Shown: positions 1 through 13,400 of the stretch, in pieces
How the letters are laid out: each line of letters begins with the position of its first letter
Numbering within the stretch: the stretch's first letter is position 1
DNA from: Henricia sp. BOLD:AAB3569
Taxonomy: Eukaryota; Echinodermata; Asteroidea; Spinulosida; Echinasteridae
Direction: 5' to 3'
DNA length: 64,000 bases
Assembly: GCA_037783545.1 (NCBI GenBank)
Contig: JBBELK010000936.1
Span: 248,001 to 312,000 of the forward strand
Notes under the pieces: generated by a model
The model's database searches: none
What the model saw: the letters and a program-made list of their open reading frames with translations, nothing else
Told to the model about the DNA's origin: nothing
Made by a program: the position numbers and the translations under genes

Positions 1-2590
1 TTGGTCATAGTTTTATAATTGTTCTTGCCATTCTTAGGCCGTGCGTTTTACTTTTATTTTTTTATCATATGTCTGCATATATATTTGTTTCGTAAATGTG
101 TTGTTATTTGTACTTACCTGGGGAGTGAATTTTTCTGGACTATTTCAGTCTTTTCACGACCCTAGACATTGTCTGAAAATTAGTAAATAAATGTATATAC
201 AATAAAGTATGCAACAAAAATGTATGACATCGCAAATATTTGCAAAGAAATTTTCGACAAAGTGCATGTGCGACATCACAAACATTTGCATTTTGAGAAA
301 ACATGTGCGACATCGCAATTTGTGATTTGCGATGCCCCTTGTACGCCACGATGGTTGTGTTAATAACTTGTGTGCATTTAGTTTCCATTTTATGTATATT
401 CTTTAATTGAAGAAATCGTGCCCACGCGGAAAATCATGGCCGAACACAATGTAGATTAAAGAAGCCCGCAGGTCGACGACATTGCGACGACACAGAATAG
501 TCGGCGACTGGCTTTTTACACTCTAAAAACAACTAGACAATAATTAAGGGTCAGGTGCATGGGTGCAACTGAAAATCAGTCAGTATGATTTTCTAATCAG
601 GACGACTAGAATCTTCGTAATGTCAAAAAGATATAGTTAAAACAACTACTGGGCGGAGTCAGATTCATTGTTAGTAAAAACCTTCTTTTATCATTAACTA
701 TAGGCCTTCAGGGTCAGCTGGGTGCAAATCCCGAGCTCGGGATCAAGTTTTGACTGTTTTCTATAGTCAAATTTGAAGTGTTCTTAGAGTGTAATTTCAA
801 AATTGTTTTGTATCCTCGTTTTGCCTGACCTTTAAAAAGAAAACACTCAAACAAGAGAGCTGCTCATTATTGCAGATAGCTTTGCAATCTTCGCGCAGCC
901 ATATTATAGGCAGACTGAGATCCGTGCGCCGAGCTCATAAATATTTTGTATGCCCTCAAATTATTTTATTAGAGAGAGAGCTAGTTGCGAGCATAACGAG
1001 TGTGGTCTAGTGTAGAAATTGGCCATCATTATAATGTGGGGTATTTTATCTTCCAACTGTAAACATTTTGGACAATCTAGCTCGTAAAAGTGGCCCTATT
1101 TTGCCAATTTTTAAAATTTTCCATTTAGCATTGGTTCATAATGGGGGCCCGATTTACTTGGGTGCACCCTACACGGACAATGGAGCCATAATACTACGAT
1201 TGTACTAATTTCGTTCACATAAGGGGCCCCTTGTAAATTTTTAAAAATATGTGTGTGCACACTGCCACGCACACCCACTCACACAATATGTATACAACTT
1301 TGTTTAGTTATCGTTTTCTTATTAAAAACATTATTGCGGACAGAATCATTACATTGGACAGTTGGAACCACTACTATATCCCATTTTGAGTATAAGGTTA
1401 TTGTTATCTTGTTCACAGTTATTTCGTATTACTTTATATTCTTCTTTGCAAGGTGGCCCTTTTTGTTTTTATCGGAATTATAATAATTGTTCTTTTTGCC
1501 TCACATGACTGACCTCAACAGCAGCATATAATTGCAATTGAAGAGGGTCAATAACGTAATCTGGGCATGGGACTAGAATATGGAATGTTTTAATAATATC
1601 TGGTATTTGGCACGGTTTGTAATAGGCTGGATTCACTGCCTTTTCGCGCGTATTGAGCTCATGCCAATGACGTCATTTTGGGAGTAAACAATGCCGCGTC
1701 GTTGTGGAAGCAATGTGCGTGCGCGTTGTGTCTGTCCATAGCGCGCGTAACGCGCTATGATGAGGCTCCCATTGGTGAACTAAACCGCGTTACTCCCACC
1801 AGAGACACACACAACGCGCACGCAAAATGGCATATTCGCACGTGTTCGAAAGGGGTCAATACATGCGACGTGATTACAAAATTGCTGTTGTATCCTCGTT
1901 TTGTCAGACCTTTAAAAAAGAAAACACTCAAACAAGAGAGCTGCTCATTATTGCAGATAGCTTTGTAATCTTTGTGCAGCCATATTTGCCTTATCTGCTA
2001 TAATTAAGGTCGTGCCACTAATGGGAACAGGAAATCTACGTTTTTCCCTCAATTTGCAGAGCACGCGATAAATAATCGATGAATAAGATTATATAAATGC
2101 GACGTGCATCGCTTTGAGTAAAGTCGGTGTCGGAAGTTTTGTTTGAGTAAAACGACGCACTGAAAATCATAAATCAATTTGGGCGGAAAGTGTTTTTGTG
2201 ATTCTGTGATTTTGAGTGCATCGATTTACTCTAATTTCCCTCCACTGACACCGCTTTTTATCAACGCGAATTTACACGCGAAAAGGCTCAGTGTCAATAC
2301 AATGTACATGTACATGTGATGAGAGCATAATATTCTGTCAAAAGTTTTCTAGCGTTCTTTCTTTCTTTGTAAATGAAATTCTTATAATTATACTCATCTG
2401 GATTTTTAATTAATTAATTATAATATTTAGTTATCTGTGCCACTCTTGAATTTGGAATTCTTGTATAATTACTATGATACTCAAGATTGTTTACCTTTTT
2501 GCTCCAACTACCACTGCTGAAGTTGCTTCCTGTTACAACAGTATATAAGCACTGACCATTGAGCAGTCCAACAATGCTTTTGTGTTTGTC
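1..2590. other. Intergenic, old repeats, no gene seen
   Basis: No exon-like coding signal. About 105 bases at 799-906 (TATCCTCGTTTTGCCTGACC and onward) recur with a few changes at 1878-1987 in the same orientation. A possible 660-bp element spans 1634-2293, with CACTG-GCCTTTTCGCG-like ends in inverted orientation. GC-rich half-palindromes lie at 1713-1734 and 1803-1825. Confidence 0.5.
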
Positions 2591-3088
2591 CTTTTGCCAT
2601 ATGCAGCACGATATGTGGCAAACGGACTCCCCCCTATATACCATTGTTCCCCTATTGTGTCTCAAACATAATGAAGGAATTCCTTTCAGTTTTTAGGGGG
2701 GATTGGTGCGTTAACAAAAGGTTGTTGTTGTTGTATATTTTATGGCATCTTCGGCAACTAAGGCCCTTTATGCCATCAACTATACGGTTTTAGCTTTAAC
2801 TATACTATATTATCAACTTGAGATGACGAAGAAGGAGTTGCAGTTTTAGAAGTGGGAGGAAAACCCCCAGAGAAATGCCCCAGGGGAAAACCCACGCGGT
2901 CAAGTAGGGACTGCAAACCCAATCCACATACACGCCCCGGATTCGAACCCGGGACCCCAGAGGTGAAAGGCGAGGAAAGAACCCGTACGCCAACCCGACC
3001 GCCCTTAACAAAAGGGAAGAGTGTGTTGTGGTATAGGGGCGTTATGGGGGAGTCCCTCTGCCACATATCGTGCTGGGTGTACTTTTGT
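2591..3088. repeat. Foldback element interrupted by a SINE
   Basis: 2591-2660 and 3022-3088 are inverted copies (AGCACGATATGTGGCA on the left; TGCCACATATCGTGCT on the right, followed outward by TTTTGTC-like sequence). The SINE at 2721-3004 sits in what was the loop. Confidence 0.75.
2721..3004 (-). mobile_element. tRNA-derived SINE with 10-bp target duplication
   Basis: On the minus strand a tRNA-like head carries the B box GGGTTCGAATCC, followed by a body with GCGTGGGTTTTCCCCTGGGG and TTTTCCTCCCACTTC, and a (CAA)n-like tail at the 2721 end. It is flanked by identical TTAACAAAAG at 2711-2720 and 3005-3014, a clean target-site duplication from LINE-type integration. Confidence 0.88.
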
Positions 3089-3437
3089 CAGGGCGCTTGT
3101 GGCATGAAATTAAGTCCCACGAGAACCGAAAGATAGCAGACGCTGCGTATTAGCCAGAAGCATTAATTAGCCCCCAGAGAACCCGAAACAAAAACAAGTT
3201 AAGCTAAAAAAGGGTAATTATTTCGTAATTTTATGGAGGTTTGCCAATGTTTATTCAAAATAACACTTTTTTTTAATGAGGCCCTGTACACGCGACGATG
3301 CATGTTTTTGCACAATGTTTTCATAGAGCTAATACAACGATTTCTTTTCTTCTCTAAAATAATTGACAGTATAGCCTACCGGTTATATAATCTTTACGCA
3401 ATCGCAACCTCAGTGGACCTGGGTAGCTTATTCATTA

Positions 3438-4433
3438 GGGGGAGACCGGGGCTAGTACGCCCACGGGTCAGGTTCGTCCACGCGTCATTCTAATCCCTAT
3501 AGGGGTAATGGATAATTTTTTTTGATGATGAAATAAGGTTTATAAAGAGGTTATTTCGAACTTGCCAAGAAAGCTGCACAGGGATATTCAGTTTTGTCAC
3601 CGAATTAGAACGAAAAACATGTTTTCCCATCGCGTAGGTAAATTTTTCTTGAATCGGTAATGTTGTATTTACCCCGAGACAAGAGCAAACGTGGATTTAG
3701 TGGTTATAATCTTTCGGGAGGTGTTGGATTTGCCAACAACGTCATGTACTTGTGAACGTCATATTGCATCTATACATAAGGCACACCACAAGGTAAAATA
3801 TTAGCACCTGGGGCACGTCCGCTCACTTGGGATGGGGCAAGTTCGCCCATTGGCGGACTTACCCCAGACCGGTATGCGGACTTGCCCCATCCAATAATTA
3901 TTACTCTGTATTATACTTCATTCGTTTTTACAGAATGGTTCCGAACTACAAAAGGAAAACAAATTGTGGTACAAGTATCCATCCAGGTAGGTGTGATGAG
4001 GCATTGGGCGTGCAACTGCCTTTAACGACGACGTAACCGGGGGATGGGTGGGTGGGGGTGGGAAGGGGAGGGGGCGTGGGGGTACCCCCAGTCGCAATCC
4101 CCCTCCCCCTATTAATCTAATTATTTGTCTGATTAAAATGTTTAATTGACTCCTAGATTTTTGATATATTACGCAGTGTTTTTCTCATGTTTTGAATATG
4201 GCGCACTTGCCCCAACTCATAGGCGAACTTGCCCCAGCCTGGGGCAAGTCCGCCCTCTTTTGCCAATCTTTTATACTCTTTCCTGTGTTCTCCACTGTGA
4301 GCGCTAAGAGTCCAAAGAATGTGACCGTAATTAGCCAAGGCACCAAGCGTTCCCGTGCCCAAAGTCTCTTGTCTGAAAACTAGCAGGTGAAAGTGAAAGT
4401 GAAAAGGGGGCGGACTCGCCCCGGTCTTCCCCT
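3438..4433. mobile_element. About 1-kb non-autonomous TIR element with GGGCAAGTCCGCC repeats
   Basis: The ends are inverted copies: GGGGGAGACCGGGGC-TAGTACGCCC on the left, and the reverse of GGGGAAGACCGGGGCGAGTC on the right. TA flanks both ends. Internal copies of CTTGCCCCA and TGGGGCAAGTCCGCC occur near 3835, 3875, 4203 and 4225. No transposase is visible. Confidence 0.7.
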
Positions 4434-4680
4434 ATACTGTATAAACAGCTATGCAACAGATATGTACTTCACACCTGCCGCGTGCACCACATGGCAACAA
4501 AAAATATAGTCTGGTCAAGTGGATACTAAGTATGCATGTCAGTACACCAGACGCTATTCACCTGCATGATGCACGCAAATGCTATTGGTCTTTTAGAAGT
4601 ATGGCGGAACAAAAGGAGAGGGCGCAATTTATTTGGGTATAAACTTTTTTTAACAATTGTATTTCTTTCCAAAAACATTA

Positions 4681-4828
4681 CAGTAAACTCTCGTTATAAC
4701 ACCCCCTGATATAAAGTCCCAGCCACTATTCCCTGCATTGTGTATGCATTGATTATAGTGCTTTCTGCATGGATATAAAGATCAAATTATTTCGGTCCCT
4801 TGAAGAGCGCTATAATGAGAGTTTACTG
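4681..4828. mobile_element. pogo/Tigger-like MITE, TA duplication
   Basis: Terminal inverted repeats CAGTAAACTCTCGTTATA; TA at 4679-4680 and 4829-4830. A second copy lies at 26359-26530. End sequence and TA target are typical of Tc1/mariner-pogo elements. Confidence 0.82.
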
Positions 4829-4917
4829 TATTTTCATGTTGCAATTATAATACAGTTTTGAGACAGAATTATAAATAAAATAAATAAGTGCAAAGTGAAA
4901 AATGTAGTTATATTTAT

Positions 4918-4968
4918 TCCCCCCCCCCACCCCCCCCCCCCCCCTCCCCCCCTCCCCCCTCCCCCGAT
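4918..4968. repeat. Poly-C low-complexity tract
   Basis: About 50 bases almost entirely C on the plus strand, with a few T and A. The proline run read through it is not a protein. Confidence 0.9.
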
Positions 4969-5229
4969 TTTATACCTATAGGCCTACTTCAAAGTGCGCC
5001 CTCCTATTGTGTCTGCCACAATTCAAAAAGGCTAATGGGCCGGCGTGGACATCCGGAAACTATTATCTTGTTCCCAGCTTTATTCACTTGAAAGTGAATA
5101 CTAGGCCACATCATATGATGTCCGGGGCACAGACTCTGCGGGCCGATTGAAGTCATCGGTTGCTAATGTACGCCACAGTGAAAAACAATGTTGTTGTTTT
5201 TTTACGCAGTGACGTCAACCCGCCCCAAC

Positions 5230-6175
5230 CCATACTAGACCATGTAAGTTGACCTTGAGAACGTGTGGAACTCCGCGAGACTCGCATCCTCTTGCAACAG
5301 TGCCCCTTTAACGCACTCCCTCACTCCTGCGTACAGTGGCCCTGTTGAAAAAGGCCCCATTTGGCGGTGGGACTAGCGACAGAAATCTTGTCGCCTCTCT
5401 AGACCAATCATGAGGCTTGTTATATGTGGCGTTCGGTGTTTCCACGATTGACCTTGTTACCAGTGCCACACGTGCGCGCAGTTTGTAAACACAGTCCATG
5501 TCCGATCTAACGCGCTCGCCGATTGGTCGCTATTTCTACTGAACAGGACATTACGTTACTCGTTCCGCATCCCTCTGATTAATTTTGTTAAAAAAATGCG
5601 TAGTAGACACAAATGTTGCAGGAATTATCGATATGATTAACGTGACAAAGAACAAAAACTCAAACAAATTTCTAGAAAATATAGATATTTGGAATTTTGA
5701 CCAAAACATGACTAATTTTATTTAATTACATCAAAATGACTGGGGCGTGAGTTGGCTCAAGACAACAGCCGGCTCACACCACAAATGTGCGTGTATTTCC
5801 TCAGGGTATTGTTACGTCGCTTTGCAAAGTGGAAATTCCCTGGGTCTCAGGATGCGAGACTCGTGGACTTTCGGAGACCTCGTATAGGAGCTACAATTAA
5901 CACGTGCGGCGACCGTTTTTCGGTACCATTTTGACCCCTCGTGAAAATTAGCAGTTTCACCTCCCGTTTCGGTGTCTACTTTAATTACAAATTCTTAAAA
6001 TCCCATTTATTACCTGTGCGAAAAGTTAATTGAACACAAATTTCATAAAATTATAAATCTGACCATTTATTTTCGTCTCCGAGACAAACTGGTAACCCTA
6101 TACGTAATAGAAAAACCACAGAGCCATGACATCGCGTCGCTGGTAGTCCGCAAGTGGCGCGAATGATTTTGGCGC
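5230..6175 (+). repeat. Repeat family copy split by an insertion
   Basis: 5230-5284 and 5855-6175 together match, diverged, the reverse complement of 51634-51965 inside the giant palindrome. Shared landmarks include GTAAGTTGACCT, TACCATTTTGAC, AACTGGTAACCCTA and CGCGTCGCTGGTAGTC. The segment between them is a separate insertion. Confidence 0.7.
5285..5854. mobile_element. 570-bp insertion with 9-bp target duplication
   Basis: CGAGACTCG is present at 5276-5284 and again at 5855-5863. The insert begins CATCCT and ends AGGATG. The uninterrupted relative at 51914-51940 supports the insertion reading. No coding content is seen. Confidence 0.65.
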
Positions 6176-6672
6176 AGTGTAGTTGGCGCCAAACAAGTTC
6201 TTGATTCAAAAGTTCTTGATTGGGCTTCAGCCTTGTATTCTTTATTTGTTTGGGTTTTCGGTGGTGGTTTTATCTACTCTTAACAAAAGTGAACGTTCCA
6301 GTTGACGGTCAAACCATGTATTCGTTTAATTACGTTAATATTTCCGAGACGCACCAAGCCCTGAGCCTAGCTACCATTCATTAGTACTTGCAAACTGGAA
6401 ACAAAAGGTCAACATTTTTTATTTGTTTGTGACAAACTTGGACAACATTTTCGTCATTTTATTTAATGAATCGATAGATTTTAAGGTACATTTTCCATTT
6501 ATTAGTGTTTGGGCGCTTACAAACGCGGTACGGTAAAGTGATAATTCCAAAAAGATCGTCTCAACGTTAAAACCCCTGGCCATTGCCATTCCCTGACTGG
6601 TCTTTGGAAGTGTGACCCGCCGCGAGACTTATTACACTATTCTTAAGTGCCATATTGATCCTCTGCGGATCA

Positions 6673-6748
6673 CATGCCTTATTTGCTATGGAGCTGCGTA
6701 TTTTGTGGCACGGATTTGGCGCGCGCGCATTGCTGACGAGCCTTGCCT
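6673..6748 (+). mobile_element. Right half of TTAA-flanked palindromic MITE (family A)
   Basis: Carries GCTATGGAGCTGCGTATTT, GGCGCGCGCGCATTGCTGAC and GAGCC-TTGCCTTTAA, the right half of family A. The left arm has been lost or has decayed. Confidence 0.75.
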
Positions 6749-6820
6749 TTAAAGTACATGTATTACTTCATGTCCACCGATATTTTTCCGTTTACAATAG
6801 AGCAGAAAAATATGGTGTTA

Positions 6821-6980
6821 AGCAGGCCTCCCACTGTGCGATTTTTGCCACGAATTCCCCACGATTCGGTACGATTAGCTACGATTTGGTACGATTGTGT
6901 GTAGAGTCTATAGGCAGTCTCCGATAATCGTATCAATTCGTAGGACATTCGTGGCCAAAATCGCACAGTGGGAGGCCTGC
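6821..6980. mobile_element. 160-bp palindromic MITE
   Basis: AGCAGGCCTCCCACTGTGCG at the left and its reverse complement at the right, extending into ATTTTGGCCACGAAT. Internal degenerate ACGATT(C/T)GGT repeats. Confidence 0.8.
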
Positions 6981-7048
6981 TTTACAAGTTTTAGCAAAGT
7001 CCGGGTGTTTTTATCGCTTTAATTGGGCTTTTCGGTAGGGTGTAAATG

Positions 7049-7127
7049 CTAGACTGGTTCCCGGTCCACATATACAACGAATGAATATATTTATGAACGT
7101 GGAATATGTGGACGGGAACCAGTCTAG
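7049..7127. mobile_element. Short foldback with TAGACTGGTTCCC ends (family B)
   Basis: CTAGACTGGTTCCCGGTCCA and its near reverse complement enclose about 40 bases. It lies less than 300 bp upstream of the msto1 ATG. A longer copy is at 13602-14103, and a single end-like motif sits at 7195. Confidence 0.7.
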
Positions 7128-7337
7128 TTTATGCCTCGATTTTGAACTTTTGTGGGCTCTGGTCCTAGCGCCCTCTGTTGAAAATGAAACCATTTAGACT
7201 GGTTCCGGAATCCTAGTTGTGGGCCCCAAACGCGTACACGTATAAATTGTATGAAAAAGGTGAAAAAGTCGAACACTGTCGACGATGGCAGTTTTCCCAA
7301 CAGAAACTTGATTTTTTGTCTGCTACATTTGGTCGAC

Positions 7338-7421
7338 ATGGCGGGCTGGGGAAGGGAGATTGTCACTCTGCAGTGTGGCCATTACTCCAACTTTATTGGA
7401 ACCCACATCTGGAATATTCAG
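7338..7421 (+). CDS. msto1: msto1 coding exon 1 (residues 1-28)
   Basis: Starts MAGWGREIVTLQCGHYSNFI and ends WNIQ before donor GTAGGC. Matches the Misato N-terminal beta strand and first helix, including the GHYSNF turn. Ends in phase 0, in frame with exon 2. Confidence 0.93.
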
Positions 7422-10400
7422 GTAGGCTAGTTTTTATGGTTAGGGGCCGTCCATAAAGTACGTAGGAGGCACGGAGCCTCGGACATGTCGGAGCAGCATG
7501 AGCAGGGAGAGGGGTCATTACTTTTTTAGAAGGCTAAAAGTGTTTATTTGACGTTTATATTGGGATGTTATCATTTTCTAACACTTTTAGCCCTTTGGAT
7601 ATTTGACCACATTCTCCGTCGTGAACCAAGCTGCACGGGCAAGATGGCGGATCTCGACATGTCAAAATAAACCTATCGACGTCTCAATGCATTATGGATT
7701 GGATGACAAAATTGCCCGGCAAAATGTGCATAAACCTATGAGGCGGACACCAACTCGGCAACTTTTTACCTCATTTTCACGAAAAACCAAAAAGAGTTCA
7801 AGAATCAACCTCCCACCAACTTTATCTTTGACAAATATCAAACATTCTGACCAAACATGTCCGAAACGAAATGTCGCAAATGGCGAGAGGGAGAATCTAA
7901 GGGGATTCCCTTCGTATCGGTAGTCCGAGTCCCACGCTCGCAGCTCGGTTATGCGCTAGCGCTATGCAACACACGGCGCTGGACTGGTTCGATATTTTTA
8001 AAATTTATATTGGGGGGGTGGGGGGAGGGGTGGGCCCGTGTACACGGACTCGCAGTGCAGCACAAATACGGCGTGTGTTGCATGCATAGCGCATACCGAG
8101 CTGCGAGCGTGGTACTCGGACTCTACCGATACGAAGGGAATCCCCGATGATTTCTCGCATTTGCAACATTTCTGTTTCGGGACATGTTTGTCGGAATGTT
8201 TGATATGTGTCAAAGATAAAGTGGTGGGAGGTTGATTCTTGAACTCTTTTTGGTTTTCGTTAAAATGAGTAAAAACGTTGCCGAGTTGGTGTCCGCCTCA
8301 TAGGTTTATGCACATTTGGCCGGGCAATTTTGTCATCCAATCCCATATGTGCATTGAGAACGTCGATAAGGTTTATTAAACATTGAAAAACTTACCATGG
8401 AAGTCCCTAGAATCTCCAGAATTCTGTACCCTGGTCTATTTTCCGCGATGATTCTTCTAAACAGGGAAAAAACTAGTCCAACGTCATTTTCGGTATTTTT
8501 TTCGTATACATTGAACAAAGATTTTAAGGAAATTACCTCCTGGAATCAACACATAATGTAATTTTAAGATATACTTCCCACTGGCACTTTCGTCGCAAAT
8601 GTTGCTTTTCTGTAGAAAAATCACGTTTTCTTCTTCACAAATTGCCTTCAGTTAGTGCACAAGATAACCATTCACGCGCGCGCGCAGCGCCCTCTGTTGT
8701 CGCGCTTACGCACAGACTGCTCGCCGCGTCATTTTGTGCATTACTTTATGCAGTAATTTTATCATTTATTTATCTCAGAAATGCAACATTTGCGACGGTA
8801 GTGTCAGTGGGAAGTATATCTTAGAATTGAATAAGCTATCGATTCCAATATATAAATTTACCCAAATCCGTGTTCAATGTATATGAAAAAAATACCTCAT
8901 TTTCTTCACATTTTCCGAGTTTACTGAGGATAAGACTAAGAGCCGTAAAAGTAGCACAGCAAATAGGGGGTCACCTGGTCACCTCACGTCATACAATGAG
9001 GTGTATCTCGACCCGCATTTGCTGTGGCACCATGTGCTACTTTTACGTCACGTCAAGGGCTCTTAGGCCAATGAAATTAGATTACTAGTTTCTCGTCAAC
9101 CACTTTTCAAATTTTGATGAGGGTTGTTTTTCATTATTCATTATTTCTTATCAATGAAAAATGCAACCCGTTATATATACACTAACTGCTATTTTGAAAC
9201 CGATTTAGGCTCTAAAAGTAAAAGTCGTCCAGAAAGTTAGTGCCTGTATCAGTTCCATGGAGTTATACCTGTAGCTTGTGTTTGAAGGAAGAACTTGAGA
9301 TGGCAAAAATCATGGAAAATGTCAAAGAAGTTTTGTAAGAGCAATACATTTAATTTGGCAGGCCTTTACGGCCCCCATGGCCGGCCCAAAGAGGGTGTGC
9401 ATTCCATAAGATCGGTACAGTTCCTACCCACAAAAACCTTCTCTAGATGCACGTGTTACAAAATCCGTGGACGCTGCTGTCCTAGCTGTTCCTGTATAGT
9501 GTCAACCAATGCACAGTTCCGATTGCGAAACCACTCCATTGCTTCGTCTATGTAGGTATGTGACAAACATTTTCAAAGTTACTTTACTTCAATGAAATCA
9601 ATGTCATTGAACAGAACACGACGTAAATAATCTAACAATACCAAGATGAGCATGTTTCGTCCAGTACGGAAGAAAATATCCGCGAAAGAAAGATGAAAAT
9701 TTGGGCCAAAAACCTCCTGCACAGTTAATGGGTTTTGCAACTTTACTTGTGACCGGGCCGAGCACCGCCGCATTGCAATAAAGTTTTGCAACAGACACCA
9801 CTGGGCCAACAAGCTAGGACTGCCAGAAAACTGGGACTGCTTTTGACTAGACGTCAGCTGAAGCAGTCATTGCGCGGCGTATTTCGCGGCGCTACGGCAC
9901 GAATATCCCGCGCACGCATTGCTGACGAGACTGTGCCTTTAATCAGACTCTGGAGGCAGAACGGAACTTCTGCCGAGCACTGACCTAGTTTGCGTATAGA
10001 GCTAGAGCTATAGCATGCGCCAATCTATTTGGCGCGTGCCAGAAGAGTCTGGCCACGTGCCGCCTGGGGTTAATGTATTACATTGTATAACATTGTACAT
10101 GTATTACTAATTCTTTGTATTAGTCTTGCTTCCTGTGCGGTGTGCTTATGATGCACACGGGACTTCGTTGTTGTGTTGCGGTATGTTAGCTGTGCAGTAG
10201 TAAAAGTTGGAGAGTATATTGAATGATAACTCGGCTTTGTCTTTCTTGTAGAGTCGGAAATCCTGTGACTGTGTCCCCTTTCTGGCGTTCAAGTGCGGGA
10301 ATTGAGGAAAGGACACTTGTTACGCCTACTTACAAACAAACACACACGTCTCGGAAAATAATTCAAAATATCCAAGCAGTGAAATGAAATAATTATGTGT

Positions 10401-13400
10401 TATACGACTACCTATTGTTTAAACACAAGATGGCATTTTTTTCTTCAGCAAATTCATCTGGTCAAATCAGCAGCATGCAAAATGATTTTTTTTATTTTAT
10501 TAAAAACCACCATTCCACAATGTTCCATCCAAAAGACATCAAAACGGACGCCACAAAGTAGCATACTGGATCCCATAGGGTGATCTCGTTAAATCACGAC
10601 TATTTTTTATTTCATGTTTCAAACTCGTTTGGTATTATTGTGTGAGCTATTGGGTCAGTACTCCGTACACAAATCGCCTTTGAGGGTATGACTAAAACAA
10701 TACATTTTTGTAGGCTAAAGGCAGAGGCTCGTCAGCAATGCCGCACGCCAAAAAGGTGACACGAAATACGCAGCCCCTATGCTATGGAGCTGCGTATTTC
10801 GTGGCACAAATTTGGCGGGCGCGCATTGCTGACGAGCCTCTGCCTTTAAATAAATATGCCACAAGTTTAGATAGAGCGCAGACTTAGCGCGCTGATCTTT
10901 TATATCGGTTGCTATGCACGCAATTCGCATGCCTGGTGAAAAACAATGGACCTTATTGTCACAGTGTGACGTCACTTCGCCCTCGCCCATATAAGGTAGG
11001 CCCCTACACATGTATTTAATTCTGATTAAAAGTTAACAACAACCTTTTAGCCCAATAACATTTTTGCCACATGGAGAGGTAACGTGTTTAATGCTGACTA
11101 GAGATCATCCGTTTCCCCTGGACTCATCCGTACACTTGTGGCTCTCCGGTACCGTAGTACCAGTGAAACCACGCAGCGGATTCCAAAGCCACCCGGTCCC
11201 CTGAAATTTATCTAAGCTGCGGTGTATAAGAACGCCTGGAGAATAAACTACTCTGTGTCAAACAGCAAGTACAGCCAGCTACCCGGGATGCCTTTTGTGA
11301 GCGTTTGACCAATGAGAAACTGTCATATGTGCAGGTGGCCTGCAAAGTGGCGGATGAATACCTCCCGAGACTTGAAAATTCAGTCATTTATTCCTTAACT
11401 TCTAAATGTTTTTAAATCTTTGCAAACGCCCGGAGGTTAGGGTAAGGACGATGTTTAACATTCAATTTAGATGAAACTCGGCAGGATGATAGACAAATAA
11501 GTAAAGAAAAATACTCGCATAGTCTGAAAAAATACTGCACTGATCTTATGCAAAAATATCAACGATTTGTATGAGAGAAAAAAAGACAGACATGTAGGAA
11601 GAAAATGTGCAGCTGAAGAAGATAACTTTCGAGAAATTCAGTCAAAAATCTAATAATAGGTATGTGTTCTATGTCACCAAAGTAAAAAAACCCGGTGACA
11701 AACAGTGTAAGTACTAAAAAAACGTGATTCCAATATATAAATTTACCCAAATCCGTGTTCAATGTATATGAAAAAAGCCAATAGGTGTCCATGTTACATA
11801 TCCTAACCCTGTGAATTGTGCCTTGGATTAATAGAGAGCGCTGATTGAATCCAGTGATCACCGCGCCGATGTGTTGTGCTAAATTAGTGGCAGATAATCG
11901 GACTTGCGATGAATATAAAGGACGTGCTAAAGTAGGGGACTGTGAAAATATATTCTTTGGAATATTATTCATTAATCTACCGTAGCATTTTACATTCTAT
12001 CTTCTGCCTAGAAGTTGGAAGTTACGGGTTTGGAAGCCTCGCTGGATTGAGCGATGTCGTTAGCGCTCATCAGGTAGTAGACTGGACTTCGCTTGATTGA
12101 GGGTTGCTCCCCTACTAAATAGAGCCATGCCCCTTTCTGTAAAGGCCATTTTTGGGGGCCTTTGCTATTTTTGCTTGCATTTTTTGGTACTAATGTTCTC
12201 TTTCTTCAATTACTTTACTTTATTGTTTCAGTTTTTGAAGTTTTAGAATAACAATAATGTATGTTGGTACATTGACATTTCATTGTTCTAAGTTAGGTTA
12301 ATACTAATAGTAAAAGGCTAAATATTGTTTTGGGATAATTCCAATCTCTTCAGGCCAAGTTTTTTAGTCATTAATCTGTCACTAAAATTACTTATTAAAA
12401 ATCAGAAAGTGCATACATGTACTTGATCTTAATATTTGATTACACGAATAAAGACCTTCAGATAGTTGTTTTGGTATTTTTTTCGTATACATTGAACAAA
12501 GATTTTAAGGAAATTACCTCCTGGAATCAACAGATAATGTAATTTTAAGATATACTTCCCACTTGCACTTTTGTCGCAAATGTTGTTTTTCTGTAGAAAA
12601 GTCACATTTTCTCCTTCAAAAATTGCCTTCGGTTAGCATGGTTAGTGCACAAGATAACCATTCACGCGTGCGCGCAGCGCCCTCTGTTGTCGCACTTACG
12701 CACTCTGTTGTCGCACTTACGCACAGACCGCTCGCTGCGTCATTTTGTGCATTACTTTACGCAGTAATTTATTATTTATTTATCTCCGAAATGCAATATT
12801 TGCGACAGAAGTGCAAGTGGGAAGTATATCTTAGAATTTGATGATCTGTTGATTCCAGGAGGTAATTTCATTCAAATCTTTATTCAATGCATACAAAAAA
12901 AATACCATTGTTTTTAAAAGGTAATTCCAGTTACATTTAGTGTGACAAGATGCTTTATTTGCAGTGACGTTAAGCTATGCACTCGACAACGCTCACAAAG
13001 AGGAACTGATAATCAGTTGTGTGCTAAAACAAACAAACAAACAAAGTGCATGTTTTTTACACTGAAATTTTGCACAAACACAGACAACAATCTCCCCAAA
13101 CTGTCATGTCGCTGGTTTCACAAGTCTGTTTCGCAACACAAACTACCCTTTTTGGACCAGAAATCTCACCGTCAAACAAACATCTTGCTGTGTTCCAATT
13201 TAAATATTTAAAAACAAAAATGTAAAAATAAATATCGTCAGAAAGTATTCTTTATTAAAAAACTTTGAATTGAACAATGCTGTGATGTTTTACAGCGCAT
13301 TTCTCGCGATGCGCCACTTCGCATACGGCAGAAATCCACTGTGAAACTGACCAGTATTAGTGTACCGGTACCTAGTGCAAGCGCGATGACGTCACATATT

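Noticed and set aside
799-1987. LTR pair from the 105-bp direct repeat
   Set aside because: No TG...CA borders, primer site, polypurine tract or coding sequence between them; more likely two copies of a small repeat.
3438-4433. CRISPR-like array from regularly repeated GGGCAAGTCCGCC
   Set aside because: Units are few, irregular, in both orientations and inside a TIR element of an animal genome.
4888-5091. Proline-rich frame
   Set aside because: Product of a poly-C tract with no splice or coding support.
11559-11972. 137-codon minus-strand frame in msto1 intron 1
   Set aside because: No recognisable domain, and it crosses a MITE fragment at 11725-11777.
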